A stretch of 64,000 nucleotides of DNA from Agromyces sp. Soil535 (lineage in GTDB: Bacteria > Actinomycetota > Actinomycetes > Actinomycetales > Microbacteriaceae), in the NCBI RefSeq assembly GCF_001428255.1, contig NZ_LMRW01000012.1:124555-188554 (forward strand), written 5' to 3'. The position numbers were made by a program, and so were the translations under genes. Of the stretch, positions 1 to 8,248 are shown one piece after another. Within the stretch, counting starts at the first letter, position 1; every line of letters begins with the position of its first letter. Below the pieces are notes generated by a model. That model saw nothing but the letters and a program-made list of their open reading frames with translations. It was not told where the DNA came from and did no database searches.

Positions 1-1270
1 CGGGACAGGTCGAGGCCGCCCGCAGGGTCGTCTCCCGCCCGCGGAACCACTTCGCCTGCGCGAACGGCACGCCCACCGTGATCGAGAACTCCGCGGCATC
101 CGTGCGTCCGGTCTGCGTGGCGCACCAGAACGTGCCCGCAGGCGTGTCGGTGTACTGGTAGTTCTCGGTCGTGCGATTGGTCTGCTCGAAGGCGGCGCGG
201 GCGCTCCACTTCTTGCAGACCCATTGGCCCTCGATCGAGCCCGTGACATCCGTCGGCAGGAGGAGGCCGTCGTTCTCGTAGCCCTTCAGCAGCGCGCCGT
301 CGCCGGCGACCCTGAGGAAGTGCAGGGTCATGTCGAGGTGGCTCGTGGCGAGGTTCGTGAAGCGCAGTGCCGCCGCCTCGTGGGTCACCCCGAACGCGTC
401 GCGGAAGTCCTCGATCGCGAGCCGCTTCTCCTTCTTGGCCTGCTGTAGGAACGCGACGGATGCCTCCTGCGGCATCAGGCAGGCGGCCGCGAAGTAGTTG
501 ATCTCGAGTCGCTGCCAGAGGAACTCGTCGTAGCTCGCCGGGGGGGTGTGGCCCATCAACCGGTGTGCCATCGCCTGCAATGCCATGGAGCGCAGGCCGT
601 GGCCACCGGGGATCGACGCCGGCGGAAGGTAGACGCGCCCGTTCGCGAGGTCGGTGATCGAGCGCGTGGAGTCGGGAAGGTCGTTCACGTAGATGAGCTG
701 GAATCCGAGGCGCTCGGCCATCACGCTGACCTCGCGGTGGGTGAGCGCACCCGTGCGATGGCCCGAGGCACGCACCTGCTCCTCGGCGAGCTGCTCGATG
801 TCGGCGAGGTAGTTGTCCTGTTCGCGCATGCGCTCGCGGAGGTCGGTGTTCGCGCGACGGGCCTCTTCGGGGGTCGCGATGGCCTCGCTGGCACGCCGCT
901 GCAGCTCCCGGTGCAGCCCGACGATCGCCTCGAGCGTCTCGTCGGTGACGCCGCGACCCGGACGGATCGCCGGGAGGCCCATGCTCGCGTAGAGGGGGCT
1001 CGACTGGGCGCGGCCGAGTTCGAGCTCGAGCGCCGCGCGTCGGCTCGGCGCCTCGCGGGCCAGGAGGTCGGCGAGCTCGACTCCCAGCGACGCCGCGAGC
1101 GCGTCGAGCGTGGAGAGCTTCGGCTCGCGCTTGCCGTTCTCGATGAGCGAGAGCTGGCTGCCCGCGAGGCCCACTGCATCGCCGAGCTGGTCGAGGGTCA
1201 GGCCGCGCTCGCCCCGGAAGTGGCGGATGCGCTGGCCGAGGGTCGCGAGGTCTGGGGTGCCGGCTTTCAT
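1..1270 (-). CDS. RamB-like XRE/IrrE-type transcriptional regulator (3' end outside window)
   Basis: Reading from the ATG at 1268-1270 leftwards gives an open frame of about 423 residues that runs off the window edge. Residues 10-65 form an XRE helix-turn-helix ([20 protein letters not shown] then [20 protein letters not shown]). A central IrrE/ImmA-like region follows ([13 protein letters not shown], about residues 225-240) and then the DUF2083-type C-terminal part with Cys residues ([17 protein letters not shown]). This domain order is that of RamB, ClgR-neighbour and related short-chain acyl-CoA-responsive regulators of acetate and gluconeogenic metabolism in actinobacteria. It diverges from pckG, which fits a role in carbon metabolism. 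The start is supported by a -10-like TATTCT exactly 6 nt upstream (leaderless). Family assignment is fairly sure; the ligand and targets are inferred. Confidence 0.85.
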   Translation of the reverse strand, partial: MKAGTPDLATLGQRIRHFRGERGLTLDQLGDAVGLAGSQLSLIENGKREPKLSTLDALAASLGVELADLLAREAPSRRAALELELGRAQSSPLYASMGLPAIRPGRGVTDETLEAIVGLHRELQRRASEAIATPEEARRANTDLRERMREQDNYLADIEQLAEEQVRASGHRTGALTHREVSVMAERLGFQLIYVNDLPDSTRSITDLANGRVYLPPASIPGGHGLRSMALQAMAHRLMGHTPPASYDEFLWQRLEINYFAAACLMPQEASVAFLQQAKKEKRLAIEDFRDAFGVTHEAAALRFTNLATSHLDMTLHFLRVAGDGALLKGYENDGLLLPTDVTGSIEGQWVCKKWSARAAFEQTNRTTENYQYTDTPAGTFWCATQTGRTDAAEFSITVGVPFAQAKWFRGRETTLRAASTCP

Positions 1271-1273
1271 CGC

Positions 1274-1304
1274 TTAAGAATAGCGAAAGATCGATGATTC
1301 TTAA
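1274..1304. promoter_or_regulatory. 8-bp inverted repeat in the regulator/pckG intergenic region, candidate operator
   Basis: TTAAGAAT at 1274-1281 and ATTCTTAA at 1297-1304 are a perfect inverted repeat with a 15-nt spacer. The left arm overlaps the -10-like element of the leftward regulator gene and lies 4 nt from its start codon. An AT-rich symmetric site in a roughly 70% GC context, placed here, suggests autoregulation by the adjacent XRE protein and possibly control of pckG. The binding protein is inferred. Confidence 0.55.
1277..1282 (-). promoter_or_regulatory. -10-like element TATTCT, leaderless start of the RamB-like gene
   Basis: TATTCT on the minus strand ends 6 nt before the ATG at 1270, so transcription would begin at the A of the start codon. 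No Shine-Dalgarno sequence is present. The -35 is weak. Confidence 0.5.
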
Positions 1305-1398
1305 CACGCGAGATCGTCGTATGGATGCCGCAATCCGGCGCATCCTTGAAGTACCAACCACTCCGGCCGCCGGTCGGGAACCCACGAAAGGGACGACG

Positions 1399-3264
1399 AT
1401 GACGATCTCCGAGTTCTCCACCGGAACGACAGGGTCCGACACCGCCGGGCACGCGCAGCGAGGCACCACCGACGCCGCCCTGCGCGCATGGGTCGACGAG
1501 ATCGCGGCGCTCGCCAAGCCCGATGAGATCGTCTGGTGCGACGGATCCAAGCACGAGGCCGACCTGCTGACGAAGCAGCTGGTCGCCGAGGGCAAGCTCA
1601 TCAAGCTCAACCCCGAATGGCGACCCAACAGCTACCTGGCGCGTACCGACCCGAGCGATGTGGCCCGGGTGGAGGACCGCACGTTCATCTGCTCGACCTA
1701 CGAGGAGGACGCCGGCCCCACGAACAACTGGCGCGACCCCCGCGAGATGCGCGAGGAGCTCCTCGACGTGTTCGACGGCTCGATGAAGGGCCGCACGATG
1801 TACGTCGTGCCGTTCTCGATGGGCCCCCTCGGCGGCCCGATCTCGCAGCTCGGCGTCGAGATCACCGACTCGCCCTACGTCGTGCTGAACATGGGCATCA
1901 TGACCCGCATGGGCGAGCAGGTCTACCGCCTGATCGAGGCCGGCGAGCCGTGGGTGCACACCGTGCACTCGGTCGGCTACCCCCTCGTCGACGGCGTCGG
2001 CCACCGCCGCTCCGAGGTCGAGTGGCCCTGCAACGACACGAAGTACATCGTGCAGTTCCCCGACTCCCGCGAGGTCTGGTCGTACGGCTCGGGCTACGGC
2101 GGCAACGCCCTGCTCGCGAAGAAGAGCTTCGCCTTGCGCATCGCGAGCGTCATGGCCCGCGACGAGGGATGGCTCGCCGAGCACATGCTGCTCATCAAGG
2201 TCACCTCGCCCGAAGGCAAGGCGTACCACGTGGCGGCGGCGTTCCCGTCGGCGTGCGGCAAGACGAACCTCGCAATGCTGCGCCCGACGATCCCCGGCTG
2301 GAAGGTCGAGACGATCGGCGACGACATCGCCTGGATGCGCCCCGGCGACGACGGACGCCTCTACGCGATCAACCCCGAGGCGGGTTTCTTCGGCGTCGCG
2401 CCCGGCACCGGCGAGTCGACCAACCCCACCGCGGTGCAGACGCTCTGGGGCAACACGATCTTCACGAACGTGGCGCTCCGTCCTGACGGCGACGTCTGGT
2501 GGGAAGGCCTTACCGACGATGCGCCGGCCGAGCTCACCGACTGGCAGGGCAGGCATTGGACGCCGGCATCCGGGCACCCGGCCGCGCACCCGAACTCGCG
2601 CTTCACGGTTGCGGCGGCCCAGTGCCCGCAGATCTCCGACGACTGGGACGCCCACGACGGCGTGCCGATCGACGCGATCCTGTTCGGCGGTCGCCGTGCC
2701 ACGAACGTGCCGCTCGTCGCCGAGGCGCGAAGCTGGAAGCACGGCGTGTTCATGGGCGCGACGATCTCGTCGGAGAAGACCGCGGCCGCCGAGGGCACCG
2801 TCGGCGAGCTGCGACGCGACCCGTTCGCGATGCTCCCGTTCTGCGGCTACAACATGGCCGACTACTGGGGTCACTGGGTGAAGATGGGCCGCGTGCTCGG
2901 CACGAACGCGCCGAAGGTCTTCCAGGTCAACTGGTTCCGCAAGGGCCACGACGGCTCGTTCCTGTGGCCCGGGTTCGGCGAGAACTCGCGCGTGCTCGAG
3001 TGGATCGTCGGCCGCATCGAGGGCACAGCCGACACGGTCGAGACGCCGATCGGCCTGCTCCCGGCATCCGGCTCACTCGACCTCGACGGGCTCGAGATCA
3101 CCGATGACGCGCTCGAGCAGCTCTTCCACGTCGACCGTGACACCTGGCTCGCGGAGTGCGACCTCACCGAGGAGTACTTCGCACAGTTCGGCGACCGTGT
3201 GCCCGCCGCCCTCAAGGCGGAGCTCGCGAGCCTGCGCTACCACCTGGCGCACCAGGACGCGTAA
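1399..3264 (+). CDS. pckG: Phosphoenolpyruvate carboxykinase (GTP)
   Basis: Converts oxaloacetate plus GTP to phosphoenolpyruvate, CO2 and GDP, the first committed step of gluconeogenesis, in the cytosol. The 621-residue product matches the GTP-dependent class (about 600-620 aa). Visible motifs are [13 protein letters not shown] (P-loop, residues about 280-292), the substrate site [18 protein letters not shown] and the GTP/metal region [12 protein letters not shown]. The ATG at 1399 is preferred over the longer frame because AAAGGGA lies 5-6 nt upstream and homologues begin near here. It is monocistronic and ends at a strong terminator hairpin. The divergent RamB-like gene and the inverted repeat between them suggest control by carbon source. 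Confidence 0.97.
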   Translation: MTISEFSTGTTGSDTAGHAQRGTTDAALRAWVDEIAALAKPDEIVWCDGSKHEADLLTKQLVAEGKLIKLNPEWRPNSYLARTDPSDVARVEDRTFICSTYEEDAGPTNNWRDPREMREELLDVFDGSMKGRTMYVVPFSMGPLGGPISQLGVEITDSPYVVLNMGIMTRMGEQVYRLIEAGEPWVHTVHSVGYPLVDGVGHRRSEVEWPCNDTKYIVQFPDSREVWSYGSGYGGNALLAKKSFALRIASVMARDEGWLAEHMLLIKVTSPEGKAYHVAAAFPSACGKTNLAMLRPTIPGWKVETIGDDIAWMRPGDDGRLYAINPEAGFFGVAPGTGESTNPTAVQTLWGNTIFTNVALRPDGDVWWEGLTDDAPAELTDWQGRHWTPASGHPAAHPNSRFTVAAAQCPQISDDWDAHDGVPIDAILFGGRRATNVPLVAEARSWKHGVFMGATISSEKTAAAEGTVGELRRDPFAMLPFCGYNMADYWGHWVKMGRVLGTNAPKVFQVNWFRKGHDGSFLWPGFGENSRVLEWIVGRIEGTADTVETPIGLLPASGSLDLDGLEITDDALEQLFHVDRDTWLAECDLTEEYFAQFGDRVPAALKAELASLRYHLAHQDA

Positions 3265-3273
3265 CGCGCGATT

Positions 3274-3315
3274 CGAGGGCCGGGGCGCGCACGGGAAGGC
3301 GCGCCCCGGCCCTCG
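3274..3315 (+). terminator. Strong hairpin terminator after pckG
   Basis: A perfect 17-bp stem (3274-3290 with 3299-3315) closes an 8-nt loop and starts 10 nt after the pckG stop codon. There is no long T-tract, as is usual in high-GC actinobacteria. Confidence 0.85.
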
Positions 3316-3375
3316 TGCGTGTCGTGCCCGTGGATGAGCACCGCCGGGCTAGCGTGTGCCGCAGAGGGGAGCGCG

Positions 3376-3750
3376 ATGGAGTTCGGGCAGGTCATCTCCG
3401 CGGTCGGCGAGGTCGTCGACATCGTCGGCGTGATCGCCATCGTGGTGGGCGTCGTGTATGCCATCGTCGACGCGGGCTTGCGGGGCATCCGTCGCATCCG
3501 TCCCGTGTACACGCGCTTCCGGCGCGTGCTCGGCCGGGCCATCCTGCTCGGGCTGGAGCTGCTCGTGGCGGCGGACATCATCAAGACGGTCGCCGTGACG
3601 CCGACGCTCGACTCGGTCGTGGTGCTCGCGATCATCGTCCTCATCCGCACGTTCCTCAGCTGGGCACTCGAGCTGGAGGTGTCGGGGCGCTGGCCATGGC
3701 ACAAGCGCGACGAGCCCACCGACGAACCAGCGCCGGCGGAAGCGATCTGA
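3376..3750 (+). CDS. DUF1622 family small membrane protein
   Basis: A 124-residue protein with hydrophobic segments near residues 8-30, 50-72 and 75-98, interrupted by the basic loop RGIRRIRPVYTRFRRVLGRA. The pattern LGLELLVAADIIKTVAV is typical of DUF1622, a family of unknown function. The ATG at 3376 follows AGAGGGGAG at the right distance; upstream in-frame starts lack a ribosome binding site. It stands alone between the pckG terminator and the convergent gabT. Role unknown; a membrane location is the only safe statement. Confidence 0.8.
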   Translation: MEFGQVISAVGEVVDIVGVIAIVVGVVYAIVDAGLRGIRRIRPVYTRFRRVLGRAILLGLELLVAADIIKTVAVTPTLDSVVVLAIIVLIRTFLSWALELEVSGRWPWHKRDEPTDEPAPAEAI

Positions 3751-3831
3751 CCCGGCGCGGCACCCCCGCGGGCGGCAACCGCCTGGCCGTCCGTTGTCGT
3801 GCACGTGTGGGACCGACGCGGGAGGTAGTGC

Positions 3832-5160
3832 TCACACGCTCTGGCGGGCGAGTTCCTCCTCGATCACGGATGCCGCGTCGTCGACGAGCTCCTCGCTGAT
3901 CACGACGCTCGGCAGGAACCGCAGCACGCTGTCCCACGAGCCGGCGTCGAGCACGATGACGCCGTTCGCCGCGGCGTGCGCGATCACGGCCTTCAATGCG
4001 CCCGGGTTCGGCGTGCGGGTTCCTGGTATCACGAGCTCCGCACCCCACATCGCACCGCGGCCGCGCACCTCACCGACCACGGGGAAGCGCGCCGCCCAGT
4101 CGCCGATGCGCGCGGCGAACGCGCGCTCGACGCGCTGCGCCTCGGCGATGAGCCCGTCGCGCTCGATGACCTCGAAGGTCGCGAGGGCCGCCGCCGTCGA
4201 CACCGGGTTGCCGCCGAACGTGCCGCCGATGCCGCCCGGCTGCACCGCGTCCATGACCTCGGCGCGTCCGGTGACGGCCGCGAGCGGGAACCCGCCGGCG
4301 ATGCCCTTCGCGGTCGTCACGAGGTCGGGCACGACGCCGAAGTGCTCGATGGAATACCAGGCGCCCGTACGCGCGATGCCGGCCTGGATCTCGTCGGCGA
4401 CGAACAGGATGCCGTGGTCGGCGCAGAACGCCGCGAGCGCCTCGAAGTAGCCCTCCGCGGGGATCACGACGCCGCCGTCGCCCTGGATCGGCTCGACGAA
4501 CAGCGCCGCGAGCTCCGATGCCCCGATGTGCGTGACGATGTAGTCGATGGTGCGGGCCGCGGCATCCGGACCGCTCAACCCGTCCTTGAAGGGGTAGCTC
4601 GACGGCACGCTGTACAGCTCGCCGGGGAACGGCCCCATGCCGGCGCGCTCCGGCCACGGGCGGTAGGTCATGGCCATCGTGAGGTTGGTGCGACCGTGGA
4701 ACGCGTGGTCGAGCGAGGCGATCGCGCGGCGACCCGTGTACTTGCGGGCGATCTTCACGGCGTTCTCGACCGCCTCGGCGCCCGAGTTCACGAGGATCGA
4801 GCGCTTCTCGAAGTCGCCGGGCGTGATCTCGGCGAGCTTCTCGGCGACGCGGACGTAGTTCTCGTAGGGAGTCACGGTGAAGAGCGTGTGCGTGAGCTTC
4901 GAGGCCTGTGCGGATGCCGCGGCCGCGACGTCTGGGTGGGCGTGCCCGATCGTCGTCACGCCGATGCCGCAGCCGAGGTCGATGAGCCGGTTGCCGTCGA
5001 CGTCGACGAGGATCGCTCCCGAGCCGTGGTCCATGAAGATGTCGGCGAGCGTGCCGGCCCCGCGCGACACCGCACGGCGGCGGCGCTCGAGCAGCTCGCG
5101 CGAGCGGGGGCCGGGCAGTTCGGTGACGAGGTGGCGCTGCTGGGGAACGGAGAACGACAT
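3832..5160 (-). CDS. gabT: 4-aminobutyrate--2-oxoglutarate aminotransferase
   Basis: Class III PLP-dependent aminotransferase of 442 residues, normal for GabT. It transfers the amino group of GABA (or a related omega-amino acid) to 2-oxoglutarate. Visible are LVNSGAEAVENAVKIARKYT (cofactor phosphate region), FVADEIQAGIARTG with the PLP-contacting Asp, and TTAKGIAGGFPLAAV with the Schiff-base Lys. The gene begins 9 nt after the stop codon of the upstream 2H phosphoesterase gene, so the two are likely cotranscribed. No succinate-semialdehyde dehydrogenase lies nearby. Other omega-amino substrates such as 5-aminovalerate cannot be excluded. Confidence 0.9.
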   Translation of the reverse strand: MSFSVPQQRHLVTELPGPRSRELLERRRRAVSRGAGTLADIFMDHGSGAILVDVDGNRLIDLGCGIGVTTIGHAHPDVAAAASAQASKLTHTLFTVTPYENYVRVAEKLAEITPGDFEKRSILVNSGAEAVENAVKIARKYTGRRAIASLDHAFHGRTNLTMAMTYRPWPERAGMGPFPGELYSVPSSYPFKDGLSGPDAAARTIDYIVTHIGASELAALFVEPIQGDGGVVIPAEGYFEALAAFCADHGILFVADEIQAGIARTGAWYSIEHFGVVPDLVTTAKGIAGGFPLAAVTGRAEVMDAVQPGGIGGTFGGNPVSTAAALATFEVIERDGLIAEAQRVERAFAARIGDWAARFPVVGEVRGRGAMWGAELVIPGTRTPNPGALKAVIAHAAANGVIVLDAGSWDSVLRFLPSVVISEELVDDAASVIEEELARQSV

Positions 5161-5169
5161 GCCCCGAGC

Positions 5170-5709
5170 CTACGTCGGCGTCGGTTTCCGTCCCGTTTCG
5201 CCGGTGCCCGGCGTCGCAGGTGGCCGAGCGGATGCCGCGTCGAGCCGCCACGCGGCGACCACTCGACGGTGGTGGGCACCCTCTGACGGGCGCATGTCGA
5301 TGAGCGCGACGGTGTCGAGCCGCACCCGCTCGCCGGGGCGGAGCCGGCCGTGGTGCTTGCGCGTCACGTGCGGACGGAAGTCGAGGCGCGAGCGCACGTC
5401 CACGCCGGCGGCGCCGAGCGCGTCGATGGTGCGCGCTCGCAGCGCGGCGAGCTCCCCGCCGTCGCGGACGAGCGTCACCGGCACGTCGCGTCGCCGCCCG
5501 AACATGTCCTCCTCGCCGGCTGCGGCGTGGATCACCCGTGCTCCGTGCGCGATGCCGTCGACGCCGCCGAGGAGTCGCGCCACGTCGTCGCCCCCGAGCC
5601 CGGTCTGGAAAGGCTCGACCAGGGTGACGTGCAGGGGCCAGTCGGCGACGGTGAACTCGTCGCCCGCGGCGAGCGGCACGAGGGGCAGCACGACGACGAA
5701 GCGCGCCAT
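5170..5709 (-). CDS. 2'-5' RNA ligase / 2H phosphoesterase family protein
   Basis: A 179-residue protein with the two HxT motifs that define the 2H phosphoesterase superfamily: WPLHVTLVEP (His27, Thr29) and FRPHVTRKHH (His114, Thr116). The spacing fits one domain with two symmetric lobes. Members hydrolyse or form 2',3'-cyclic or 2'-5' phosphodiester bonds in RNA or small molecules; the substrate here is unknown. Translation from the ATG at 5709 appears leaderless: TAGACT ends 6 nt upstream. gabT follows 9 nt downstream, but no functional link is obvious. Confidence 0.8.
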   Translation of the reverse strand: MARFVVVLPLVPLAAGDEFTVADWPLHVTLVEPFQTGLGGDDVARLLGGVDGIAHGARVIHAAAGEEDMFGRRRDVPVTLVRDGGELAALRARTIDALGAAGVDVRSRLDFRPHVTRKHHGRLRPGERVRLDTVALIDMRPSEGAHHRRVVAAWRLDAASARPPATPGTGETGRKPTPT

Positions 5710-5715
5710 CCGGCG

Positions 5716-5721
5716 AGTCTA
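5716..5721 (-). promoter_or_regulatory. -10-like element TAGACT, leaderless 2H phosphoesterase gene
   Basis: TAGACT on the minus strand is followed by 6 nt and then the ATG at 5709. No ribosome binding site is seen. Confidence 0.5.
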
Positions 5722-5781
5722 GCCGGGGCGCGCATCTTCGTCTCGGGCCTGGTCGGGCCGACGGGTCGTTCGGACGCCGGA

Positions 5782-6609
5782 TCAGACGACGCGGTGCGGC
5801 TCGTCGAGCCGCCCGAGCAGTCGCAGCATCGCGGCCGGTGCGTAGCGGAACTCCACGGTGCCGCTCGCGCCGGGCTCGGTCGATCCGATCCACGTGCTCG
5901 AACCCTCGTGCACGCGCACCCAGCCGTCGTCGAAGAGCAGGTCGGTGCCGATCACGAACGCCATCGCTGGAGTGTCGCCCTGACGCACCGCGATCGATCC
6001 CTCGAAGACCTGCGACGCGGACGCGTCCTGGTCCTCGCGGGCCTGGACGCCCACGAGCGGACGGGCGATCGGGGTCGCGAAGCCCGGGGTGTGGAACGGG
6101 CTCGCCTTCGCGGCATCCGCGACGATGCCGAAGTTCACGCTCGTCGAGACGAGGCTGAGCGCGGCCTGGCCATCGAGCACGAGCCGGCTCGAGACGCGGA
6201 AGCGGTAGTAGAGCCGTCCGGACTCGCGCGGGGGCGGCAGCACCGCGACGCTCGCCCAGTTGCGCGACCAGCTGAGGGGGGCGCCCTCGCGGTTCGGCGG
6301 GTCATACAGGCTCGCCGTGATGCGGACGGCGCCGTCGGCCTGCGTGGGCGCAGCCTGCAGGGCGCTGCGCCCGCGGTCGCCCTCGGGCATCTCGTCGCGC
6401 ACGGCGGTGAACGCCGGCAGCCGCTGCGGCTCCCAGTGCCGCAGCCAGCCCTGGATGCCGGACTGGATGCGGTCGAACGAGTCGCCGAGACCGTTGCGCG
6501 CCGACCCGGCGGCGCCGTCCGTGGCGTTCGGCAGGTCGTCGATGAGCTCGACGGGGAGCTCGTCGAGGCGGGAGAGGTCGCGGGCGCCGGACACGGTCGC
6601 GATGGTCAT
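5782..6609 (-). CDS. Hypothetical protein, 275 aa
   Basis: No family was recognised. The protein has no signal peptide or membrane segment. The first 50 residues are acidic and polar (LSRLDELPVELIDDLPNATD). The body looks beta-rich, with phrases such as GRLYYRFRVSSRLVLDG and FEGSIAVRQGDTPAMAFVIG, which could be a jelly-roll or lectin-like fold; this is only an impression. The ATG at 6609 is chosen because GGAGG sits 6 nt upstream; a longer upstream reading frame lacks any such signal. It is transcribed away from the secreted propeller gene at 7136, and a 15-bp stem-loop lies between the two. Confidence 0.65.
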   Translation of the reverse strand: MTIATVSGARDLSRLDELPVELIDDLPNATDGAAGSARNGLGDSFDRIQSGIQGWLRHWEPQRLPAFTAVRDEMPEGDRGRSALQAAPTQADGAVRITASLYDPPNREGAPLSWSRNWASVAVLPPPRESGRLYYRFRVSSRLVLDGQAALSLVSTSVNFGIVADAAKASPFHTPGFATPIARPLVGVQAREDQDASASQVFEGSIAVRQGDTPAMAFVIGTDLLFDDGWVRVHEGSSTWIGSTEPGASGTVEFRYAPAAMLRLLGRLDEPHRVV

Positions 6610-7135
6610 GATGGTCCTCCGTGGGGGAATGGGCTCGGGGCATCCTGAACCGGATGCACTGTCCGACGCTACGGACCGCGCCGCGACCGGCCATCCGAGC
6701 GAGCACTGAGGTTCGCTCGGGTTGTCCCTGAATTGCCCGGCGCCCGTCCCGGCTCGTCGCCGAGTCGGCGCGGCACGAGGCGGCACCGAACCGGGCCGTC
6801 TCTCCTCTGCGGTCTGAGTCCGCGCCAGCTCCGGCACTGATGCAGTTTCGGCATCAGTGCCGGAGTCGCCATGGATGAGGTCGATTCGGGACGATCTCTC
6901 GGCGGGTCAGGTGTGCCTACCCGTTCGCTCGCGACATCCGCGTCAGTACTGAGATCGACACAGACGCGACCCGGGATCCCCGATTGCCGACGTCCGAGAC
7001 GCATGTGTGCCTCGTTCGGGGGTTTTGGCCGCATTCGCATGTCGGTAGAGTCCAGGCATCCGTCGAAGCTGTGGCCGGAGACAGCGGCCCAGACGGGAGA
7101 GCCTCCCGCGGCGGCGTGTCTCAAGGGAGAAACAC
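6610..7135. other. 526-bp intergenic region between divergent genes
   Basis: No gene was found here. It holds a 15-bp perfect stem-loop (6829-6865), a 10-bp palindrome TCAGTACTGA (6943-6952) and a weak promoter candidate TTGGCC (7025-7030) with TAGAGT (7046-7051) pointing toward the secreted protein gene. The spacing of that candidate (15 nt) is short. Confidence 0.5.
6829..6865. promoter_or_regulatory. 15-bp perfect stem-loop between divergent genes
   Basis: CTCCGGCACTGATGC (6829-6843) pairs perfectly with 6851-6865 around the 7-nt loop AGTTTCG. It lies upstream of both flanking genes, so it is not their terminator. It could be a large operator, the terminator of an unseen transcript, or a small-RNA hairpin. 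Confidence 0.6.
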
Positions 7136-8221
7136 ATGCGACGAGTCAGCGCGCTTGCGACGATCGCGACGCTCACGGGGGTGGCGCTCACGGCGCTCGC
7201 GACCCCGGCGACGGCCGCGCCGAACGGGCCGAAACCGCCGTCTCCCGGCGATACGGTGACGCTGGCCGAGCACCTCGTAGGCCCGCTCACGTTCGACGTG
7301 ACGCCGAACGGCACGCTCTACATCGGCCAGGACTTCGCCGGCCTGCTCACGAAGGTCTCCGGCGGGGCTTCCGAGACGCTCGCGACCGGCCCCGGCATTG
7401 CCGCGGTCTCGACCCTCGGCGACGTCGTGACGTGGGGTGAGCGCGAGGGTGACATGACGCAGGTGCTCGCCTCCCGGCTCATGCAGCGCGCCGCAGACGG
7501 AACGGTGACGTCGATCGACGTGCTCGCTTGGGAACAGGCGAACAATCCGGACGCGAGCGCCGAATACGGCTTCCGCGACCTCGCGCCGGACTGTCTCGCG
7601 CAGATCCCGCCGTTCCTGCTGCCCTTCGTCGGCCCGCACGGTGGCGCGATCGACACCCATGTGTACGGCTCGCTCATGCTGAAGGACGTGACCTACGTCG
7701 CGGATGCCGGCGCGAACGCCGTCCTCGTGGTCGACGCGGCTGGGAACATCTCGACGGTCGCCGTGCTGCCGCCGTCGAGTTTCGTCGCCACGGACGAACT
7801 CGCCGCGTCGTTCGGTCTGCCCGAGTGCGTCGTCGGTCACGACTTCATCACCGAGCCGGTGCCGACCGACGTCGAGTTGGGCGCAGACGGCTGGCTGTAC
7901 GTCACCTCGCTCCCGGGAGGCCCCGAGGATGTGAGCCTGGGTGCGCGAGGCGCCGTGTACCGCGTGAACCCGGCGACGGGTGAGGTGCAGCTGTACGCGT
8001 CCGGGTTCGCCGGTGCGACCGGCCTCGCGGTCGCCCCGAACGGCACGGTGTTCGTTGCTGAGTTGTTCGGCGACCAGGTGTCGGTCATCACGAAGCGCGG
8101 CGAGGTCAGCTCCTTCGCGGACCTCCCCTTCCCTGCCGGCATCGAGTGGCAGAGCGGCCGGCTCTACGTCTCGACCGACGTGTTCGGCGACGGAAAGGTC
8201 GTCTCGATCGGGCTGCGGTAG
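7136..8221 (+). CDS. Secreted ScyD/ScyE-like beta-propeller protein
   Basis: A 361-residue protein with a clear Sec signal peptide: basic MRR, hydrophobic stretch and likely cleavage after ATPATAA near residue 28. The mature part contains repeated propeller-blade patterns of the NHL/SMP-30 type (GPLTFDVTPNGTLYIGQDFA, VPTDVELGADGWLYVTSL, ATGLAVAPNGTVFVAELFGD), as in the ScyD/ScyE family first named from cyanobacterial scytonemin clusters. The actinobacterial homologues have no known role. The ATG at 7136 follows AAGGGAGAAAC. It converges on the ABC exporter gene at 8249. Confidence 0.8.
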   Translation: MRRVSALATIATLTGVALTALATPATAAPNGPKPPSPGDTVTLAEHLVGPLTFDVTPNGTLYIGQDFAGLLTKVSGGASETLATGPGIAAVSTLGDVVTWGEREGDMTQVLASRLMQRAADGTVTSIDVLAWEQANNPDASAEYGFRDLAPDCLAQIPPFLLPFVGPHGGAIDTHVYGSLMLKDVTYVADAGANAVLVVDAAGNISTVAVLPPSSFVATDELAASFGLPECVVGHDFITEPVPTDVELGADGWLYVTSLPGGPEDVSLGARGAVYRVNPATGEVQLYASGFAGATGLAVAPNGTVFVAELFGDQVSVITKRGEVSSFADLPFPAGIEWQSGRLYVSTDVFGDGKVVSIGLR

Positions 8222-8248
8222 CGTTCGGCCCCGAACCGCCCGCGCGCC

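Noticed and set aside
7025..7051. Promoter TTGGCC/TAGAGT for the secreted propeller gene
   Set aside because: The spacer is only 15 nt and the -35 match is weak; kept only as a note in the intergenic entry.
8222..8240. Small GTTCGG/CCGAAC hairpin between convergent genes as terminator
   Set aside because: The 2-nt loop is too tight and the stem too short to call.
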